64,000 nucleotides of DNA, from the NCBI GenBank assembly GCA_016281435.1, contig JAEEIQ010000090.1, positions 1 to 64,000 of the forward strand, written 5' to 3'. The translations under genes were made by a program, and so were the position numbers. How positions within the stretch are numbered: the stretch's first letter is position 1; each line of letters starts with the position of its first letter. Source of the stretch: Bacteroidales bacterium (GTDB lineage: Bacteria > Bacteroidota > Bacteroidia > Bacteroidales > UBA932). The notes beneath the pieces are model-generated. The model searched no databases, was not told the DNA's origin, and saw only the letters and a list, made by a program, of their open reading frames with translations. This document shows, piece after piece, positions 26,290 to 35,290 of this stretch.

Positions 26290-26635
26290 GGACAGCCGCC
26301 TGCGCATATTCGTGACCGTGTCCGAATGCGGCAGTTTCACTTCCGCGGCGGGCAGGCTCGGCATTTCCCAGCCCGCAGTGAGCCAGAACATAGCCGAACT
26401 GGAGCGCATCCTTGGCGAGAAACTGCTGGAAAGGAGCCGCGGAAGCGTCCGGCTTACGCCTAAGGGCGAACTTTTCCTCCGCCATGCCGAAAGGATACTG
26501 AGGGACTATGGAGAAGCTTCCAGGGCCCTGTCTTCCGGGGAAGGCAGTACGTCTTCGGCCGTTTTCCCTCTGGACGGAGATGTATCCCTCGAGGTGTCCG
26601 TCGAGATGGGCGAGCTGAAAATCAGGAAAGCTTGA
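26282..26635 (+). CDS. Stand-alone LysR-type DNA-binding domain protein
   Basis: This 117-aa protein contains only the N-terminal winged helix of LysR regulators (about 3-62): RLRIFVTVSECGSFTSAAGR, LGISQPAVSQNIAELERI and LLERSRGSVRLTPKGELF. A full LysR protein is about 300 aa; the ligand-binding domain is absent and a short acidic tail (LDGDVSLEVSVEMGELKI) closes the protein. It overlaps the ABC exporter by 8 nt, so it is the last gene of that operon. It may regulate the operon, but without an effector domain the signal is not clear. Confidence 0.8.
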   Translation: MLEDSRLRIFVTVSECGSFTSAAGRLGISQPAVSQNIAELERILGEKLLERSRGSVRLTPKGELFLRHAERILRDYGEASRALSSGEGSTSSAVFPLDGDVSLEVSVEMGELKIRKA

Positions 26636-29456
26636 ATTTATATACGAGCCTCAGCATCAGGTAGCTGTTGACGCCGTTGTAGATGGTGACGCTCCGGCGT
26701 TCCGCGGAGAAAGACCGGACTATGTTGAGGCTGTTGTCGAGGGCGTCGTACCAGTCCAGGCGCATCAGGAGCCGGCCCTTGAAGAACGGCTGCGTAAGGC
26801 GGGCGTTGAGGATGTAGTAGTCCTTGTTGAGTTCGTCGTAGCTGTATCCCCTTTGGAAAATGGATGTCAGATCCGCGGTCAGGTGCATCTTCCAGGGCAG
26901 GGTGATGTCCAGCGAGGATCCTGCCGTGAGGGCCCAGGGCGTCTGGTTCATGTCCGGGCGCAGCAGGCTCCTTTCGTCCGTGATCTCGCCTCCGCCGCTG
27001 AGAAGGATCTCCAGCCAGTCGTTGCGGAAGGTCAGGTCGGCCAGTTCCCTCGCCATGGCCCGGGTGGTGGTGTTCACTTCAGCCACCTTCAGCTTGTTGT
27101 TGTAGAGGTAGGACCGGGTGTTGCGGTATTCTCCGCGTGTGCTGGAAGACATTGAGAAACGGCTGTCGCGGAATGTCTTGTTCACTGACATGCTCGCGGT
27201 CACCCTCCAGTTGCCGTTGATGTTCTCGGGTGAACTGGTCCTCACGCCGGAATCCTCGTCGTATTGCGTCAGGTTGCTGATAGCGTTCCGGGTCATCTGG
27301 TACTGCACCCCCGTCACGAGACTCTCCTGCTTTTTGATGTTCGAAGAGTTGTAGGAGAGGTTCATCGTCTGCGTGAACGTAGGCTTGAGATAGGGGTTGC
27401 CCTGATAGACGTTCGTGGCGTTCGTGCCGTTGGTGACGGGCATGAGGTTGTACATGGTCGGGGATGAGCCCACGCCCCTGTACGTCAGGTTGAACTGCTT
27501 GGTCTTCCTCTGCTTGAAGCGCACCGTGATCATGGGGGAGACGTTGAAGACGGAGGTCTTTATGGTCTGCTCGCCCGCTCCGTCGTCGTATCGGAGCACG
27601 GTGTTCTGCGGCACGAGGTTGACGCCCCCCGTGACGTTGATTTTCTTGGTGAGGTAACGGAGGTTTAAGTTGATGCGGTGCGAGAAGTAGTCGTAGCGGC
27701 CGACGGAACTGAACAGCGGATCGAAGGTGCTTTCATAGCCGGACGGCAGGGAAGAGACCAGCCCCTTCCTGCCCAGACCCTCGTCCAGGCTCCATTCCGG
27801 AAAGCTGTTTTCCAGGGAATAGAAGGACTTGTCGTTGTCCGTGTTCTTGTATGTGAAGGTGTATATGGCCTGTAAATATATCTGCTTGTGGAGCGGCTCG
27901 CTGTAGGTCAGCTGCGTGATCAAGGTGCGGCTCGGGTTCAGGGTCTGCAGGTACTGCTTGCGCAGGCGGGCCGAATCCGGTTTCGCCTTGATCTTGTAGT
28001 AGCGTGTGAGGTAGTCATGGGCCTGCAGTTCATCCGAGCCGTTGTAGATGAATGTGACCTTGCCCGAGAGGCTGCGGCCCTTCTTTGCCATGCGCTTGGC
28101 AAGCTGCACGCTGAAATTGCCGGCGAACTTGTCCCCGATGGTCTGGGAGCGGTTTCTCGTGCTGTTGACCCTGAAGGACTTGAACGGGTCGCCGGGGATG
28201 TCGATTCCCAGCCAGTCGGCAGGGTCGACGCCCTCGACGGAGTAGGGGTCCTTCTTGAAATTGGAAGACAGGGCGTCCGTGTATGCGTTGGAGCCGTTGT
28301 AGGTGACGAGTCCGTTGAACAGGAGGGTGAAATCCGAAGGAAGCTTGTGCTCGAGTTCGAAATTCCCCTTGAAATCGTTCTTGAGCGTTAGGTAGTGGTT
28401 TGCCGAATTGACGTAGGACATGCTGGACGCGAGTATGTTCTGCTGCCTGACGTCGGCGCTGGCGTCCCTGTCGGAGCCGTTGTAGAGGAAACTTCCGCCG
28501 AGCTCGGTGGAGGCTGTCTTCCTTGAGAAGGTAAGGCCCGCCTCGGACTGGCCGGTTTCGCCCCTGGAGCCGTTTCCGACAACGTTGTTCGCCGTGATCT
28601 TGGTGACATCCTCGTCCCCGGTGTTGTGCAGGTTGGCAACGACGGAGATCTGGTTGTCCTTGGTCATGCGGGTGGCATTGGCACGGGCCATGTACCTTTC
28701 CGACGTGCCTCCTCCGAGGGCCACGCGGTTGCGCCAGCTGTTCATGACGCCTTTTTTCATCGTGATGTCCAGCACGGGTTCCTCATCCCCGTCGTCGACA
28801 CCGGTCAGGCGCGTCATGTCCGATTCCATCTCGTAGGCGCGGATGTTCTCGACCATGTCCGCGGAGATGTTTTTCAGGCCTGCCTTGATGTCTCCGCCGA
28901 AGAATTTGCGGCCTCCGACAAGGAGTTTCTTGACCTGTTTGCCGTGCAGGGTGACGGTGCTGCCGCTGATTTCCAGCCCCGGGATCTTTTTCAGCAGTTC
29001 TCCGAGCGAAGCGTCTTCCGCGACCCTGAAGGCCGCTGCGTTATATACGACGGTGTCTTCGATGACCGTGACGGGGGGCGCCTTGGCTGCGACTACAGCG
29101 CTTTCGAGAAAGATCGCATCGGTGGAAAGCGGGATCGCCCCCAGGTCCAAATCATTCTTGGACAGGGTCTTGTGGACGTCCCGGAAGACGGTGGTGAAGC
29201 CGATGAAGCTGATTTTGAGGATGTAGTCCCCGCTGATGCAGGGGATCTTGAACTGCCCGTCGGCGTTCGTGACGCTGCCGTCGACGAGGGTGGAGTCCCT
29301 GGCGGACAGTAGCTGCACCCCGGCCTGGATGACGGGCTGGCCGTTTTCTTCTTCGATCACGCGCCCGGTGATGGAAGACTTGACCTCCTGGCCGCCTGCT
29401 CCGAGGCAGGCGGCCAGAAGGAAGACCAGTGCGGCCGTTAGGGAACGCGTTGTCAT
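26622..29456 (-). CDS. TonB-dependent-receptor-like outer membrane beta-barrel protein
   Basis: This 944-aa protein has a signal peptide (1-22), a carboxypeptidase-like regulatory domain (about 27-110; SSITGRVIEEENGQPV), a plug-like region (about 125-220; LGELLKKIPGLEIS and GGRKFFGGD) and a long beta-barrel of alternating aromatic strands to the C-terminus (LMLRLVYKFKLS). This is the OMP_b-brl_3 type of receptor, which is not paired with SusD. The ligand is unknown. It is the last gene of the msbA-led operon, 4 nt after the YhcH gene, and overlaps the convergent LysR-like gene by 14 nt. Confidence 0.87.
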   Translation of the reverse strand: MTTRSLTAALVFLLAACLGAGGQEVKSSITGRVIEEENGQPVIQAGVQLLSARDSTLVDGSVTNADGQFKIPCISGDYILKISFIGFTTVFRDVHKTLSKNDLDLGAIPLSTDAIFLESAVVAAKAPPVTVIEDTVVYNAAAFRVAEDASLGELLKKIPGLEISGSTVTLHGKQVKKLLVGGRKFFGGDIKAGLKNISADMVENIRAYEMESDMTRLTGVDDGDEEPVLDITMKKGVMNSWRNRVALGGGTSERYMARANATRMTKDNQISVVANLHNTGDEDVTKITANNVVGNGSRGETGQSEAGLTFSRKTASTELGGSFLYNGSDRDASADVRQQNILASSMSYVNSANHYLTLKNDFKGNFELEHKLPSDFTLLFNGLVTYNGSNAYTDALSSNFKKDPYSVEGVDPADWLGIDIPGDPFKSFRVNSTRNRSQTIGDKFAGNFSVQLAKRMAKKGRSLSGKVTFIYNGSDELQAHDYLTRYYKIKAKPDSARLRKQYLQTLNPSRTLITQLTYSEPLHKQIYLQAIYTFTYKNTDNDKSFYSLENSFPEWSLDEGLGRKGLVSSLPSGYESTFDPLFSSVGRYDYFSHRINLNLRYLTKKINVTGGVNLVPQNTVLRYDDGAGEQTIKTSVFNVSPMITVRFKQRKTKQFNLTYRGVGSSPTMYNLMPVTNGTNATNVYQGNPYLKPTFTQTMNLSYNSSNIKKQESLVTGVQYQMTRNAISNLTQYDEDSGVRTSSPENINGNWRVTASMSVNKTFRDSRFSMSSSTRGEYRNTRSYLYNNKLKVAEVNTTTRAMARELADLTFRNDWLEILLSGGGEITDERSLLRPDMNQTPWALTAGSSLDITLPWKMHLTADLTSIFQRGYSYDELNKDYYILNARLTQPFFKGRLLMRLDWYDALDNSLNIVRSFSAERRSVTIYNGVNSYLMLRLVYKFKLS

Positions 29457-29460
29457 GGTA

Positions 29461-29886
29461 CTAGACTACGCGGACCTTGAAGATGGCCTTGTGGATGGTG
29501 CCTTCCCCGATGAGGGGTGCGTGGGCGGTGTCAGGCTCGAAGGTGATCACGCCGCCGGCCTTGACGGTGACGGTTTCTTCGACAGGATCGGCGAAGAAGA
29601 GTATGTCCTTTACCGGATCCATCTCGCCCACAGGCTGGGTGCATTCGCTGCGGGGCTTCACTCCGAAGGTCTCTTCCTTCGAGAGGGGGATCTGGATGTC
29701 GATGTACTTGTCGTGCACTTCGAGACGGGCTTCCTGCGGCGTCTTGAGCTTGCTGTCCACGATGTTGACCCAGAGGTTGTCGCCGTCGATGACGTGCTTG
29801 CCGGGTTCGAGGTCGAAGAGGTCATTGTCCTGGAGAAACTCCATTGCCTTCGCGTAGAAGGGATTGTCCATCAAATTCTTTTCCAT
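29461..29886 (-). CDS. YhcH/YjgK/YiaL family protein (DUF386)
   Basis: This 141-aa cupin-like protein has the family motifs HVIDGDNLWVNIV near 37, LEVHDKYIDIQIPLSKEETFG near 56-76 and FEPDTAHAPLIGEG near 110-123. Relatives include the beta subunit of evolved beta-galactosidase and the sialic-acid pathway protein YhcH, so a role in sugar handling is likely but not specific. It lies 4 nt from both neighbours inside the five-gene operon. Confidence 0.88.
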   Translation of the reverse strand: MEKNLMDNPFYAKAMEFLQDNDLFDLEPGKHVIDGDNLWVNIVDSKLKTPQEARLEVHDKYIDIQIPLSKEETFGVKPRSECTQPVGEMDPVKDILFFADPVEETVTVKAGGVITFEPDTAHAPLIGEGTIHKAIFKVRVV

Positions 29887-29890
29887 GATA

Positions 29891-32836
29891 TTATTGTTCG
29901 TTGAAGTAGTCGAGGGATATCCTTATCAGTTCCTGCATGGCGGAAGCGTCCGTGAGGGCCTCCAGGGGGAAACCGAAGCAGACGTTCCTGCCGCCTTCCC
30001 GAATTCGGGTCTTTATCGCCGCGGGAGCCCCGCTGCCGGGGTATTCCGCGAGAACGGAGCCCTTTCCGCCCGCAGGCGCTATCGCATCGCACCTTTCCAC
30101 CTGGTAGTGCGTTCCGTTGGGGCTGTGCCAGAGCTGAGCCGCTCCGCCGGGCAGTAGCACGCTGCCGTTCCTGGCCCCGAAACTGCTGACATATTCGTAT
30201 CCGAGAACTTCGCGGGCGAAGGCCATGCCCGCTTCCCTGCGAAGGCTGTCAACTTCGACCGGATAAATGCGGTCCCAGATGTCCGTGGCGATGTTCGCGC
30301 CGGAGACTATGAGGTTGCCGCCAGCTGAGGAATGAGCCCTCAGGGCATCCTGCAGTTTCGCGGGGAAGACTTCGAAGCTGGCACCGCCGAGAGGGGTGCG
30401 CACCTGCTTCCCGCAGAGGAGGTCCACGGTGTCCCAGTGCCGGGAGGATTCTGAGAACGCGTCCCTGCCCTGGGAGCAGAAAGGACGCCCGAGGGCCATC
30501 AGGGCCCTGCCGTGTTCGATGACGAAGTCGAAGGTGTTGCCTGCCGGGGGAAGACCGTCGTAGTCGAAGGAAGTGGCCCCGAATCCGGGATTCCAGTCGC
30601 TGGCCCATCCCAGTTCGCGGCGCGCCTGATAGCTTTCGCCTATGTAGCTGAGGTCGCAGCCCCAGGGTACTCCGCCGTCGAGGCTCCCGTCGAATCCGGC
30701 ATAGGACGGAGTGTCGAACCATGTCGGTCCGGAAACGCGGGTGAAGTTGTTGACCACCAGTACTGCGGCTCCTTCGCTGCTACCCCCGGGAATGCCGGCG
30801 CAGAGCGTTTCGGAAGGGAAACTGCGGCCTCCGTCGTTCTCGGCTTCGACCTTGAAGCTGTAGATATGGCCGGCTTGAAGGGCCGTCTCGAAGTGGTTGG
30901 TGCGGACCCTCGTTCCTTCGTCGAAGGCACCGTCGTCGATCCTTGTATATACTATGTAGGATTTCGGAACGGCCGTAGGTTCCAGAGGGTCGGGAGTGGG
31001 CTGCCAATCGAGGACGGCTTTCCCGTCGCCCGAAAGGAGCGCCGAGAAAGCGCTTACCGGCAGCGGCTGGACGCAGTAGGGACGGTCGTAGAGGTCGGAC
31101 AGAAATTTCAGCATGCCCTTGTAGACGGAGCGGCAGACCGTGAAGCGGAAGGCGGGGTCGAGCCCGTATTTCATGTCCGCGAAATTCTGGTGCGAAAGGA
31201 GTTCCAGCAGCATCGCGGGGACATCCGTCGTGCGGGATTCGCTGTATGAGCGGTCCCAGAGCTGGCGGCGGGACCATTCAGGATTCCACTGGCTGCGTAG
31301 GTCAAGGGCTATCTGGCTCTGGACCCTGTCTGCAAGGAGGCGGCAGCTCATCCTGTCGGTGCCGTCCGTGTTGGTCCTGTGGCCGTCGGCCATCAGGGTA
31401 TAGATAGAAAGGGTGCCGACTATGCTGTCGTCCGGAGTCACGCCGGCATCCGTGTGGAAGGCAAGGGACATGTCGAAGGGTATGCCCTTGTCGTCCTTGA
31501 GCCATTTCACCCAGGCTCCGCGGGAGGCGTAGTCCCGGACGTAATCCCTTTCCCATTCTTCATATACCTTGGGCTCCACTCCGGCCCAGCGCATCGAGTA
31601 GAGGGCCCCTTCCATGTACGCGGGAAGGCCAGAGGTGCGCCAGAGCGACTTGTCGGCGGCGTCGGTGCCGCGGATGACCTTGCCGTAGCCGCCGCCGAAA
31701 CGCACCGCGTCGGCAGTGACCACGCTGCCTTTTTCATATTTGCAGCCTTTCGGAGTCGAGTTGTCGAGGATGACCGCCCCGCTGCCCGAGAAATCGAAGG
31801 TTCCGAGGTATATCCATGTGCCGCCGCCCATTTTCTGGTTGACCGTGAACTCGGTCCTGCCTCCTAGATGCTCGACCGTGTACCTGGCGCAGGCGCTGCT
31901 TTCGGGCAGGGTCTTGTAGGAGACATATACGGCGTAGCTGCCCCTGGACGGGAATTCGGCCGACCAGCGCATGCGCGCGCCGGGGCTGGCCGAGGATGTG
32001 CAGTCAGCCTTGAGGGCGCTGCCGGCCGTGAAGGGGTTCTCGTCCATCAGGTAGAACTCCTTCGTGTCGGCGAATCCGGTCCCGGCGTCCTCCCATTTGC
32101 CGGAAGGGATGCATTTGCCGAGCCGCCTGGTCCTCAGGGCGTCGCCGCCCTTGAACGCAGGGTCATTGTCGCAGACCACCTCGTCCCGCTGCGTATCCCT
32201 TTCCCTCGGGGTCATGACCACCGCCCCGGCCCTTTCAAGCATGGGGATGAGGAAGGGGAGGACGTAGCTCTGGGTGTACATGTCCTCGCAGGTGCGCCAG
32301 AGCTGTGCCCGCTGCCAGAGCCATCGTCCGCTCTTCTCGTCGAAATATCGTCCATGGCTCTGCCACAGGGCTATGTGCCTGCCGGACATGCCTTTGTCAT
32401 ACGAGGGCGAGCCGCTCCTCCGCACGAGCACACCGGCGTCCGATGGCTGCTTTGCGAAGCGGGTCCGGATGCTGCGGCCGTCGTTGCCGGCCTTCTCCAT
32501 GGCTAGTTCCGACAGGGGGGTCCTTCTGCACCAGATCTCTCCGAGCTCCCACCCGGCCCAATCGTCGGGGAAGAGGGCTGCTACCTGCGCGCGGAACCAT
32601 TTCATGTCAGCCGGCCTCCATGGATAGTCGGAAAGCTCCCTTTTGAAATAAAGGTCCAGTTTCTTTCCCCGTTTCATCACCTTGTCCAGCGGAACCGTCG
32701 AACTCACGCCCGTGCGCTCCTTCAGGAGGACGGCGAGGCTGTCCGAAGCCGCCTTGAAGTCGTCCTTGACCTGTGCGGGCGAGCTGATGGACGCCGCGAA
32801 AAGCAGGATGATGGTAAGAAGCTTATTTCGAGGCAT
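29891..32836 (-). CDS. Secreted Amidase_3-type protein with golvesin-like and FN3 domains ('xanthan lyase' family)
   Basis: This 981-aa protein has a signal peptide (1-21). An amidase_3-like zinc core is split: HIALWQSHGRYFD near 152-164, SLAFHTDAG near 464 and the catalytic Glu segment PAMLLELLSHQNFAD near 535. Between these lies a golvesin-type beta domain (about 245-375). After the amidase an FN3-like module (about 600-700; YIVYTRIDDG and YSFKVEAENDGGRS) precedes a C-terminal domain I do not recognise. Databases often label such proteins xanthan lyase, but the zinc ligands support N-acetylmuramoyl-L-alanine amidase activity on peptidoglycan. It overlaps the VanZ gene by 14 nt. Confidence 0.8.
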   Translation of the reverse strand: MPRNKLLTIILLFAASISSPAQVKDDFKAASDSLAVLLKERTGVSSTVPLDKVMKRGKKLDLYFKRELSDYPWRPADMKWFRAQVAALFPDDWAGWELGEIWCRRTPLSELAMEKAGNDGRSIRTRFAKQPSDAGVLVRRSGSPSYDKGMSGRHIALWQSHGRYFDEKSGRWLWQRAQLWRTCEDMYTQSYVLPFLIPMLERAGAVVMTPRERDTQRDEVVCDNDPAFKGGDALRTRRLGKCIPSGKWEDAGTGFADTKEFYLMDENPFTAGSALKADCTSSASPGARMRWSAEFPSRGSYAVYVSYKTLPESSACARYTVEHLGGRTEFTVNQKMGGGTWIYLGTFDFSGSGAVILDNSTPKGCKYEKGSVVTADAVRFGGGYGKVIRGTDAADKSLWRTSGLPAYMEGALYSMRWAGVEPKVYEEWERDYVRDYASRGAWVKWLKDDKGIPFDMSLAFHTDAGVTPDDSIVGTLSIYTLMADGHRTNTDGTDRMSCRLLADRVQSQIALDLRSQWNPEWSRRQLWDRSYSESRTTDVPAMLLELLSHQNFADMKYGLDPAFRFTVCRSVYKGMLKFLSDLYDRPYCVQPLPVSAFSALLSGDGKAVLDWQPTPDPLEPTAVPKSYIVYTRIDDGAFDEGTRVRTNHFETALQAGHIYSFKVEAENDGGRSFPSETLCAGIPGGSSEGAAVLVVNNFTRVSGPTWFDTPSYAGFDGSLDGGVPWGCDLSYIGESYQARRELGWASDWNPGFGATSFDYDGLPPAGNTFDFVIEHGRALMALGRPFCSQGRDAFSESSRHWDTVDLLCGKQVRTPLGGASFEVFPAKLQDALRAHSSAGGNLIVSGANIATDIWDRIYPVEVDSLRREAGMAFAREVLGYEYVSSFGARNGSVLLPGGAAQLWHSPNGTHYQVERCDAIAPAGGKGSVLAEYPGSGAPAAIKTRIREGGRNVCFGFPLEALTDASAMQELIRISLDYFNEQ

Positions 32837-33224
32837 GTTTCAGATAGATGAGGAAGGTAGCGACGGCGCTTGTCGCGCAGCCTGCAACGTCGGCATAGAA
32901 GTCCTTGATGTCCGTTACGCGGTTCATCGTGAAACCCTGTATGAATTCGGTCGCCGCCCCCGTGGCGCATCCCACTGCGAAGGACAGGAGGATGAACAGG
33001 ATGTATTTCCAAGCCCTGCAGTGGAGGATCTCGAAGGAGGAGAACATCAGGAACGGGAAGGGGAGGAACATGATGAAATGGACTATCTTGTCCGTGTCGA
33101 TGCCGAAAAACTTCTGCTGGACATCGGGCAGGCTGTCGAAACTCCCGAAGCACAGCCATGCGAGGGCGCCGAGATAGATTATAAACCCGATGCGGGCTAT
33201 GAGGGTCTGTCTTTTCCTGTCCAT
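32823..33224 (-). CDS. VanZ family membrane protein
   Basis: This 133-aa protein has four hydrophobic helices and the VanZ pattern: DKIVHFIMFLPFPFLMF near 42-58, the conserved glutamate and phenylalanine in ATEFIQGF near 93, and a C-terminal DFYADVAGCATSAV. The family includes the teicoplanin-resistance accessory protein VanZ, but most members are of unknown function. I place the start at ATG 33224, one base after the msbA-like stop, instead of the upstream ATG at 33245 inside that gene. Confidence 0.82.
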   Translation of the reverse strand: MDRKRQTLIARIGFIIYLGALAWLCFGSFDSLPDVQQKFFGIDTDKIVHFIMFLPFPFLMFSSFEILHCRAWKYILFILLSFAVGCATGAATEFIQGFTMNRVTDIKDFYADVAGCATSAVATFLIYLKHASK

Positions 33225-33225
33225 A

Positions 33226-35061
33226 TTACAGCGCCTGCATGTCATGAAGTTTCTTGTAATGTCCGTCCAGGGCGATGAGCTCCTCGTGCCGGCCGCGCTC
33301 CACTATCCGTCCTTCGTCCATGACTATGATTTCGTCGGCGTCCTTGACCGTGGACAGGCGGTGGGCGATCGCGATGGTGGTGCGGTTGCTCATCAGGCGG
33401 TCGAGGGCATCCTGGACTATGCGCTCGGATTCGGTGTCGAGGGAGGCCGTGGCTTCGTCGAGGATCAGGATGGGAGGATTCTTCAGGATGGCGCGGGCTA
33501 TGCTGATGCGCTGCCTCTGTCCGCCCGAGAGCTTCACTCCGCGGTCCCCGATGTTAGTGTCGTAGCCCTCTTCCTTCTCCATTATGAAGTCATGGGCGTT
33601 GGCTATCTTCGCGGCCGCGATGACGTCCTCTTTCTTCGCGCCTTCCACGCCGAAGGCTATGTTGTTGAAGATGGTGTCGTTGAAGAGTATGGGGTCCTGG
33701 TTGACGTTGCCCATCAGGGAGCGCAGGCTGCTGATATCGAGGTCCCTGATGTCATGGCCGTCGATCGTAAGGCTGCCGGACTCTATGTCGTAGAATCGGG
33801 GGATCAGGTCAACGAGGGTGGACTTTCCCGAACCGGAGGCCCCCACGATCGCGATGGTCTTGCCCTTGGGAATGTCGAGGCTGATGTCCTTCAGCACTTC
33901 GCGGTTGCCGTCGTAGCTGAAGCAGACGTTCCTGAAGGATATCCTGTCTTCGAAGGAGGTGATCCTTTCAGCGTCCGGCTTTTCGATTATGTCGTTGCGG
34001 GCGTCGAGTATCGCGTCTATCCTTTCCATCGAAGCGAGTCCCTTCGGGATGCAGTACGCAGCTTTCGCAAGGTCCTTGATCGGCTGGATGACGCTGTAGA
34101 GTATGACCATGTAGAATATGAAGGTCGGGGCGTCGATGCCGGCCCTGTCGCCGAGGATCAAGGTGCCGCCGAACCAGAGGACTATCGCTATCATGACCGT
34201 CCCGAGGAATTCGCTGACAGGATGGGCCGAGGCCTGCCTGACGGCGACTTTCGTGTTCTTCGAGCGCATCGCCGACGTCACGGCGTCGAAGCGGACGCTC
34301 ATCTTCTTTTCGGCCAGGAATGCCTTTATTATGCGCAGGCCGCCGAGGGTTTCTTCTACCTGGGCCATCACGTCGCTCCACAGGGTCTGCGCCTCCATGG
34401 AACGGGCGCGAAGTTTCCGTCCTATCACGCCCATGAGCCATACCATGACCGGGGCGAAGACGAGAACGAACAGCGTCAGCTGCCAGGAAATCATGAACAG
34501 GGTCCCGAGGTAGAACAGGATCAGGACGGGGTTCTTTATGATCATCTCCAGCACGTTCGTGATGGAGTATTCGACCTCGGCGACGTCGCCGCTCATGCGG
34601 GCTATGATGTCCCCTTTGCGCTCCTGGCTGAAATAGCCTATGGGAAGGCCCAGGAGCTTGTTGTATATCATCATCCTGAGGTCCTTGACTATACCCGTGC
34701 GCATGGGTACGATCACGGCGTTCGATCCGAAATAGCAGGCAGTCTTGACGGCGGTCATCACCGAAAGGAAGAGGCAGAGCAGCAGGAGGACCCTCTGCGC
34801 ACCCCACTGGCCCATTGCCTCGGTGACGAACCAGTAGAGGTTGTTGACGGCCTTGTCCTTGAGCGAAGTCCCGGCTGCGTCCCACGCGATGAACTCATAG
34901 CTCATCTCGTTGATGTTGAAAAGGATCTGCAGGATAGGGATGATAAGGGTGAAGGAGAAGATGTTGAACACCGCCGACAGGATGTTCAGCAGCAGGGATC
35001 CCCCGAGGTACTTCGTATATGGAGCGGCATAGCGCCTGATGACTCGCCAGAATTCTTTCAT
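33226..35061 (-). CDS. MsbA-like ABC transporter (ATP-binding and membrane domains)
   Basis: This 611-aa half-transporter has six membrane helices (about 15-330), Walker A GASGSGKST near 409, the signature LSGGQRQRISIARAIL near 508 and Walker B ILILDEATASLD near 528. It is of the lipid A/lipid flippase MsbA type, which works as a homodimer in the inner membrane. It leads an operon with VanZ, amidase, YhcH and a beta-barrel receptor, which fits an envelope role. The TATTTTTG box on the minus strand lies 6 nt before the ATG, so the message should be nearly leaderless. Confidence 0.88.
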   Translation of the reverse strand: MKEFWRVIRRYAAPYTKYLGGSLLLNILSAVFNIFSFTLIIPILQILFNINEMSYEFIAWDAAGTSLKDKAVNNLYWFVTEAMGQWGAQRVLLLLCLFLSVMTAVKTACYFGSNAVIVPMRTGIVKDLRMMIYNKLLGLPIGYFSQERKGDIIARMSGDVAEVEYSITNVLEMIIKNPVLILFYLGTLFMISWQLTLFVLVFAPVMVWLMGVIGRKLRARSMEAQTLWSDVMAQVEETLGGLRIIKAFLAEKKMSVRFDAVTSAMRSKNTKVAVRQASAHPVSEFLGTVMIAIVLWFGGTLILGDRAGIDAPTFIFYMVILYSVIQPIKDLAKAAYCIPKGLASMERIDAILDARNDIIEKPDAERITSFEDRISFRNVCFSYDGNREVLKDISLDIPKGKTIAIVGASGSGKSTLVDLIPRFYDIESGSLTIDGHDIRDLDISSLRSLMGNVNQDPILFNDTIFNNIAFGVEGAKKEDVIAAAKIANAHDFIMEKEEGYDTNIGDRGVKLSGGQRQRISIARAILKNPPILILDEATASLDTESERIVQDALDRLMSNRTTIAIAHRLSTVKDADEIIVMDEGRIVERGRHEELIALDGHYKKLHDMQAL

Positions 35062-35067
35062 AACTTA

Positions 35068-35075
35068 CAAAAATA
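35068..35075 (-). promoter_or_regulatory. -7 box of the msbA-like operon
   Basis: TATTTTTG reads on the minus strand at 35075-35068, 6 nt before the start codon at 35061. Immediately upstream lies the first 188-bp repeat, so the promoter directly abuts the repeat element. Confidence 0.6.
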
Positions 35076-35102
35076 ATAAAAAAATCCTTGCATAGGCCGC
35101 TG

Positions 35103-35290
35103 CTGCAATTTGTTTTGTGAAGAGGATCGCATTTGAGGCCATTCAGGACATGGTACATTCCCAAAACCAGGCCCTGAGGGGTGGGTTCCGGGAATCAAGA
35201 TGCCCCTGAAGGCATTGTACCGGTGGTCAACGCCCAAAACGAATTGCACGAAAGACAGCGAGCCCGGCTCATCGGCGCCGCCTTCCTTTA
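35103..35290. repeat. 188-bp direct repeat, copy 1, with a 145-bp inverted-end unit
   Basis: It matches 36337-36524 at an offset of exactly 1234 with about nine differences, all transitions (about 95% identity, no gaps). Inside it, 35104-35248 is bounded by 14-bp inverted ends (tgcaatttgttttg, one mismatch, and caaaacgaattgca). Internal inverted segments (ggtac/gtacc and attccca/tgggaat) would allow a long imperfect hairpin. The stop and last codons of the adjacent HTH gene lie inside this copy. Confidence 0.9.

Noticed and set aside
33190..35076. 628-codon open frame on the plus strand opposite the msbA-like gene
   Set aside because: It mirrors the ABC transporter gene frame by frame, has no promoter or recognisable domain, and is explained by codon bias.
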